Part shown: positions 61,169 to 64,000 of the stretch, piece after piece | How the letters are laid out: each line of letters opens with the position of its first letter | Position numbering within the stretch: the first letter of the stretch is position 1 | From: Sulfurospirillum diekertiae | Lineage (GTDB): Bacteria; Campylobacterota; Campylobacteria; Campylobacterales; Sulfurospirillaceae | DNA: 64,000 bases | NCBI RefSeq assembly: GCF_011769985.2 | Contig: NZ_CP039734.2 | Location: forward strand, 2,604,001-2,668,000 | Reading direction: 5' to 3' | Notes under the pieces: generated by a model | Database searches by the model: none | What the model saw: the letters and a program-made list of their open reading frames with translations, nothing else | What the model was told of the DNA's origin: nothing | Program-made: the position numbers and the translations under genes

Positions 61169-62208
61169 TCATCTTCCTTTATATCATCAACGCCACATGC
61201 CATTACCATTGCATTGCCACTGATTGCTTGTTTTATTTTTTCCTCAATTTCTAACGATGTTTCTTTGTTCTCTTTTAAAAATGCTTTCACATTCTCGCGA
61301 CCTTGCCCTAATTTTGTCTCATTATAGCTAAACCAAGCGCCGCTCTTATCGATGATATCCAGTTTTACACCATAATCAACGATCTCACCCTCTTTCGAAA
61401 TACCTTCGCCGAACATAATATCAAACTCTGCTTGACGAAACGGAGGCGCCACTTTATTTTTAATCACTTTTGCTTTAACTCTGTTACCAATCTGCTCTTC
61501 ACCTTGTTTCAATGTCGCAATTTTTCGGACATCAATACGCACTGAAGCATAAAATTTCAACGCATTACCACCTGTAGTCGTTTCAGGAGAGCCATACCCC
61601 ATCGTACCAATTTTCATACGAATTTGGTTAATAAAAATAACCGTTGTATTCATTTTATGAACAACTGCTGTTAACTTACGAAGCGCTTGACTCATGAGTC
61701 TTGCTTGAACGCCCATGTGCGAATCGCCCATATCACCCTCAATCTCGCTCTTTGGCGTTAACGCTGCGACGGAGTCAATAACAATGACATCCACTGCGCC
61801 ACTACGTGCCAATGTCTCCACAATATCAAGAGCTTGTTCACCAAAATCAGGCTGTGAAACCAAAAGGTTCTCGATATCCACCCCTAGATTTCCTGCATAT
61901 TTAACATCCAGTGCATGCTCTGCATCAACAAAGGCACAGACGCCACCATTAGCTTGTGATTCTGCAATGATTTGAAGTGAGAGTGTCGTTTTTCCTGAAC
62001 TCTCAGGTCCATAAATTTCAATAATACGCCCTTGAGGAATACCACCGATTCCCAGTGCAAGATCAAGTCCAATAGAGCCTGTGCTAATTGAAGCCATAGG
62101 CTCAACCACTTTATCCCCAAGTCTTACCAATGCCCCTTTACCAAACGCTTTGTCAATCTGTTTGATCGCAAGATCAAGTGCTTTTTTCTTATTTTCATCG
62201 ATTTGCAT
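61165..62208 (-). CDS. recA: Recombinase RecA
   Basis: Strand-exchange ATPase for recombination and repair. 347 residues. Walker [10 protein letters not shown] (~67-75), Walker [14 protein letters not shown], the MAW-type L1/L2 region [29 protein letters not shown]. Normal length, complete. Divergent from mqnD. No LexA box was looked for as Campylobacterota generally lack LexA. First gene of the recA-eno group. Confidence 0.98.
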   Translation of the reverse strand: MQIDENKKKALDLAIKQIDKAFGKGALVRLGDKVVEPMASISTGSIGLDLALGIGGIPQGRIIEIYGPESSGKTTLSLQIIAESQANGGVCAFVDAEHALDVKYAGNLGVDIENLLVSQPDFGEQALDIVETLARSGAVDVIVIDSVAALTPKSEIEGDMGDSHMGVQARLMSQALRKLTAVVHKMNTTVIFINQIRMKIGTMGYGSPETTTGGNALKFYASVRIDVRKIATLKQGEEQIGNRVKAKVIKNKVAPPFRQAEFDIMFGEGISKEGEIVDYGVKLDIIDKSGAWFSYNETKLGQGRENVKAFLKENKETSLEIEEKIKQAISGNAMVMACGVDDIKEDE

Positions 62209-62356
62209 TGTACTACCTCTTTTATAGTGTTAATATTTTATCATTTCGAGCTTGAAAAAGCCCTTTGAAGCAATTCTATACGATTTCTTTGAAAGCAGTT
62301 CAAAATATTTCAATATGGAATATGTTAAAATGATTTAAAATTTTCCAAGGATACTT

Positions 62357-63220
62357 TTGAAAACGATTACGGTAGCACATTCACCAGATGCTGATGATAT
62401 TTTTATGTATTTTGCCATCAAATTTGGCTGGGTTAGTACACAAGGTTTGAGTTTCGAAAACATCGCTCTCGACATTGAGACACTCAATCTTGAAGCCTTA
62501 AAAAATAGTTATGATATCACCGCGATTAGCTTTGCTCTTTACCCTAAAATTCGCAGTGAATATGCCCTGTTACGCACGGCAGTGAGCTTTGGAGAAGGAT
62601 ATGGCCCAAAACTCGTAAAACGTAAAGAGACCAAACTCAAACGCAATTTTAAAGTCGCCCTCAGTGGAACCCATACAACCAATGCTCTTTTATTTAAAAT
62701 TGCCTACCCTGAAGCACGTATTATCTATAAAAACTTTTTAGAGATTGAACAAGCCGTTATTGATGGAGAGGTGGACGCAGGTGTTTTAATTCATGAAAGC
62801 ATTTTAAATTTTAGCGATACACTTGTGGTTGAGCGAGAATTGTGGGATATATGGAAAGAGCTTTGCAAAGAAGAGCTTCCTTTACCCCTAGGAGGTATGG
62901 CACTGCGTCGTTCTATGCCAATTTTACGAGCAATTGCCTGTGAAGATGCCCTCATTCAAGCTGTGGATGTTGCCCATACCCATCAAGGGCTTCTTTCTAA
63001 AATGCTGATTGAACGAAACCTCGTTCGCGTCGATCAAGCGACACTTAAAAAGTATCTTGGACTCTATGCCAATGAAAATTCGATCGACATGAGCGACATT
63101 CAATATCAAGCAATCGACAAACTCTTTGAACTTGGGTACAATCACGGTTTTTATGACCAACAGATTAAAGCGCGTGACTATCTTATTCCCAAAGAATACG
63201 AAGCATTGCGAAACAGCTAA
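62357..63220 (+). CDS. mqnD: 1,4-dihydroxy-6-naphthoate synthase MqnD (futalosine pathway)
   Basis: Converts cyclic dehypoxanthinyl futalosine to 1,4-dihydroxy-6-naphthoate. 287 residues of a periplasmic-binding-protein-like fold. N-terminus VAHSPDADDIFMYFAIKFGWV, DITAISFALYPKI, GYGPKLV and the VDAGVLIHESILNF segment are characteristic. The start appears to be TTG at 62357, as AAGGA lies six bases upstream and no suitable ATG is near. fliQ follows after 11 bp. It pairs functionally with mqnA at 27255. Confidence 0.92.
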   Translation: MKTITVAHSPDADDIFMYFAIKFGWVSTQGLSFENIALDIETLNLEALKNSYDITAISFALYPKIRSEYALLRTAVSFGEGYGPKLVKRKETKLKRNFKVALSGTHTTNALLFKIAYPEARIIYKNFLEIEQAVIDGEVDAGVLIHESILNFSDTLVVERELWDIWKELCKEELPLPLGGMALRRSMPILRAIACEDALIQAVDVAHTHQGLLSKMLIERNLVRVDQATLKKYLGLYANENSIDMSDIQYQAIDKLFELGYNHGFYDQQIKARDYLIPKEYEALRNS

Positions 63221-63231
63221 AAAGGTATTTT

Positions 63232-63498
63232 ATGGAAGCAAAACTCATCGGACTCGGTGTTGAAACGTTTAAAATAGCGCTTTATCTCTCCATGCCGATG
63301 CTCCTCTCAGGACTCATAGCCGGTCTTGCCATTAGTATTTTTCAAGCGGTCACCCAGATCAATGAATCCACACTGAGCTTTGTTCCAAAGATTCTTGTCA
63401 CCATCGTTGTTGCTATTTTTACGATGCCATGGATGATGAACATGATGATTGAGTTTACAACGCGAATGATTGATATGATCCCTTCCTTTGTTTTTTAA
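63232..63498 (+). CDS. fliQ: Flagellar export apparatus protein FliQ
   Basis: Inner-membrane component of the flagellar type III export gate. 88 residues, two helices (~12-40 and ~50-75). The conserved PMLLSGLIAGLAISIFQAVTQINESTLSFVPKI segment is clear. Short but complete. Ends in TAA directly before the murB ATG. Cotranscribed with mqnD and murB by spacing; the fliQ-murB pair is familiar from Campylobacter. Confidence 0.95.
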   Translation: MEAKLIGLGVETFKIALYLSMPMLLSGLIAGLAISIFQAVTQINESTLSFVPKILVTIVVAIFTMPWMMNMMIEFTTRMIDMIPSFVF

Positions 63499-64000
63499 AT
63501 GACAAAATCGATTCATTTTTCGACCTATTCTAGCATCAAGATTGGTCCAACACTTGATGTTTTACTGCTTGATTCTATCACGCCACTTCCCAAAGCCTAT
63601 AAGCTTATTGGTGGCGCAAACAACCTTTTGGTAAGCCCTACCCCACCTCCCCTTGCGATGCTAGATAAATGCTTTGATTTTATTCGTTTGGAAGAAACTG
63701 TTTTACATGTAGGCGGCGCAACGCCCAGTGGTAAAATTCTCTCCTTTGCAAAAAAGCACGATCTTGCAGGTTTTGAGCTGATGCAAAAACTCCCAGGAAC
63801 ACTGGGTGGCATGATCGCAATGAATGCGGGACTGAAAGAGTGGGAAATTTTCAATGACCTCATCGCTATTCGAACCGAGCATGGCTGGATAGAAAAATCA
63901 AAGATAGAACACGGCTACCGCTTCGCGAAAATCAAAGGCATTGTGTATGAAGCCACCTTTACATGTAAAAGCGGTTTTGATGAAAATTTGCTGGCCATGT
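63499..64000 (+). CDS. murB: UDP-N-acetylenolpyruvoylglucosamine reductase, partial
   Basis: Reduces the enolpyruvyl group in peptidoglycan precursor synthesis with FAD and NADPH. The first 167 residues are in the window; the 3' end lies beyond. FAD-binding signatures: STYSSIKIGP, LIGGANNLLVSP, and MQKLPGTLGGMIAMNAG. It starts one base after the fliQ stop. A TTACATGTAA copy lies near the window end (63959-63968), coding FTCK. Confidence 0.93.
   Translation, partial: MTKSIHFSTYSSIKIGPTLDVLLLDSITPLPKAYKLIGGANNLLVSPTPPPLAMLDKCFDFIRLEETVLHVGGATPSGKILSFAKKHDLAGFELMQKLPGTLGGMIAMNAGLKEWEIFNDLIAIRTEHGWIEKSKIEHGYRFAKIKGIVYEATFTCKSGFDENLLAM

Overview
The window looks like chromosomal DNA of a free-living campylobacterotal (epsilonproteobacterial) bacterium, most probably Sulfurospirillum or a near relative. 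The reasons are futalosine-pathway menaquinone genes (mqnA, mqnD), the recA-eno and fliQ-murB and topA-bioB-gltA neighbourhoods familiar from Campylobacter, a Campylobacter-type pseudaminic acid/flagellin/Maf locus, and a Wolinella-type protein-thiocarboxylate route to homocysteine. No phage, insertion sequence, rRNA or CRISPR array was seen.

Layout. 1-5149 (minus): a heavy-metal RND efflux operon (FixH-like protein, TolC-like channel, CusB, CusA; CusA runs off the left edge). 5278-6462: an HATPase protein facing a STAS-like DUF4325 protein. 6603-9960: a GGDEF/EAL protein and an OmpR-type two-component pair. 10107-19860 (plus): a sulfate-assimilation block from sulfate to homocysteine (DUF2061, cysH, cysD, cysN, hcyS, hcyF, hcyD, sulfite reductase-TusA fusion, siroheme synthase, metY) with a good sigma-70 promoter and two long inverted repeats inside it. 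19963-21237: tRNA-Thr and mnmA. 21255-25268 (minus): arsenate reductase, DUF318 permease, diguanylate cyclase, rhodanese, thioredoxin-like and C_GCAxxG_C_C proteins. 25384-27136: MreB-like and TerC proteins. 27255-36205: central metabolism (mqnA, gdhA, upp, malic enzyme, gltX, SurA-like, accBC, dcd). 36212-40729: small or poorly known genes plus a methyltransferase/hydrolase/RlmI operon.

40757-54238 is a flagellin glycosylation island: a FlaC-like flagellin, pseB-pseC-pseF-pseG, a methyltransferase, pseI, pseH, a WbqC-like protein, a PIG-L deacetylase, a frameshifted Pse-associated methylase, a Maf transferase and a very large flagellin. The part 45.4-51.7 kb is visibly more AT-rich than its surroundings. 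54399-64000: topA, bioB, gltA; minus-strand recA-eno-FtsB-like-AMIN; then mqnD, fliQ and the start of murB.

The most unusual observations are: (i) the 10-bp palindrome TTACATGTAA, found at least 33 times in and between genes where well under one copy would be expected by chance; (ii) the 807-residue flagellin, whose central ~330 residues follow a six-residue repeat typical of left-handed beta-helices; (iii) the complete hcySFD cluster with an alanine-capped carrier and a sulfite reductase carrying its own TusA domain; and (iv) structured inverted repeats in the sulfur operon and around the tRNA.
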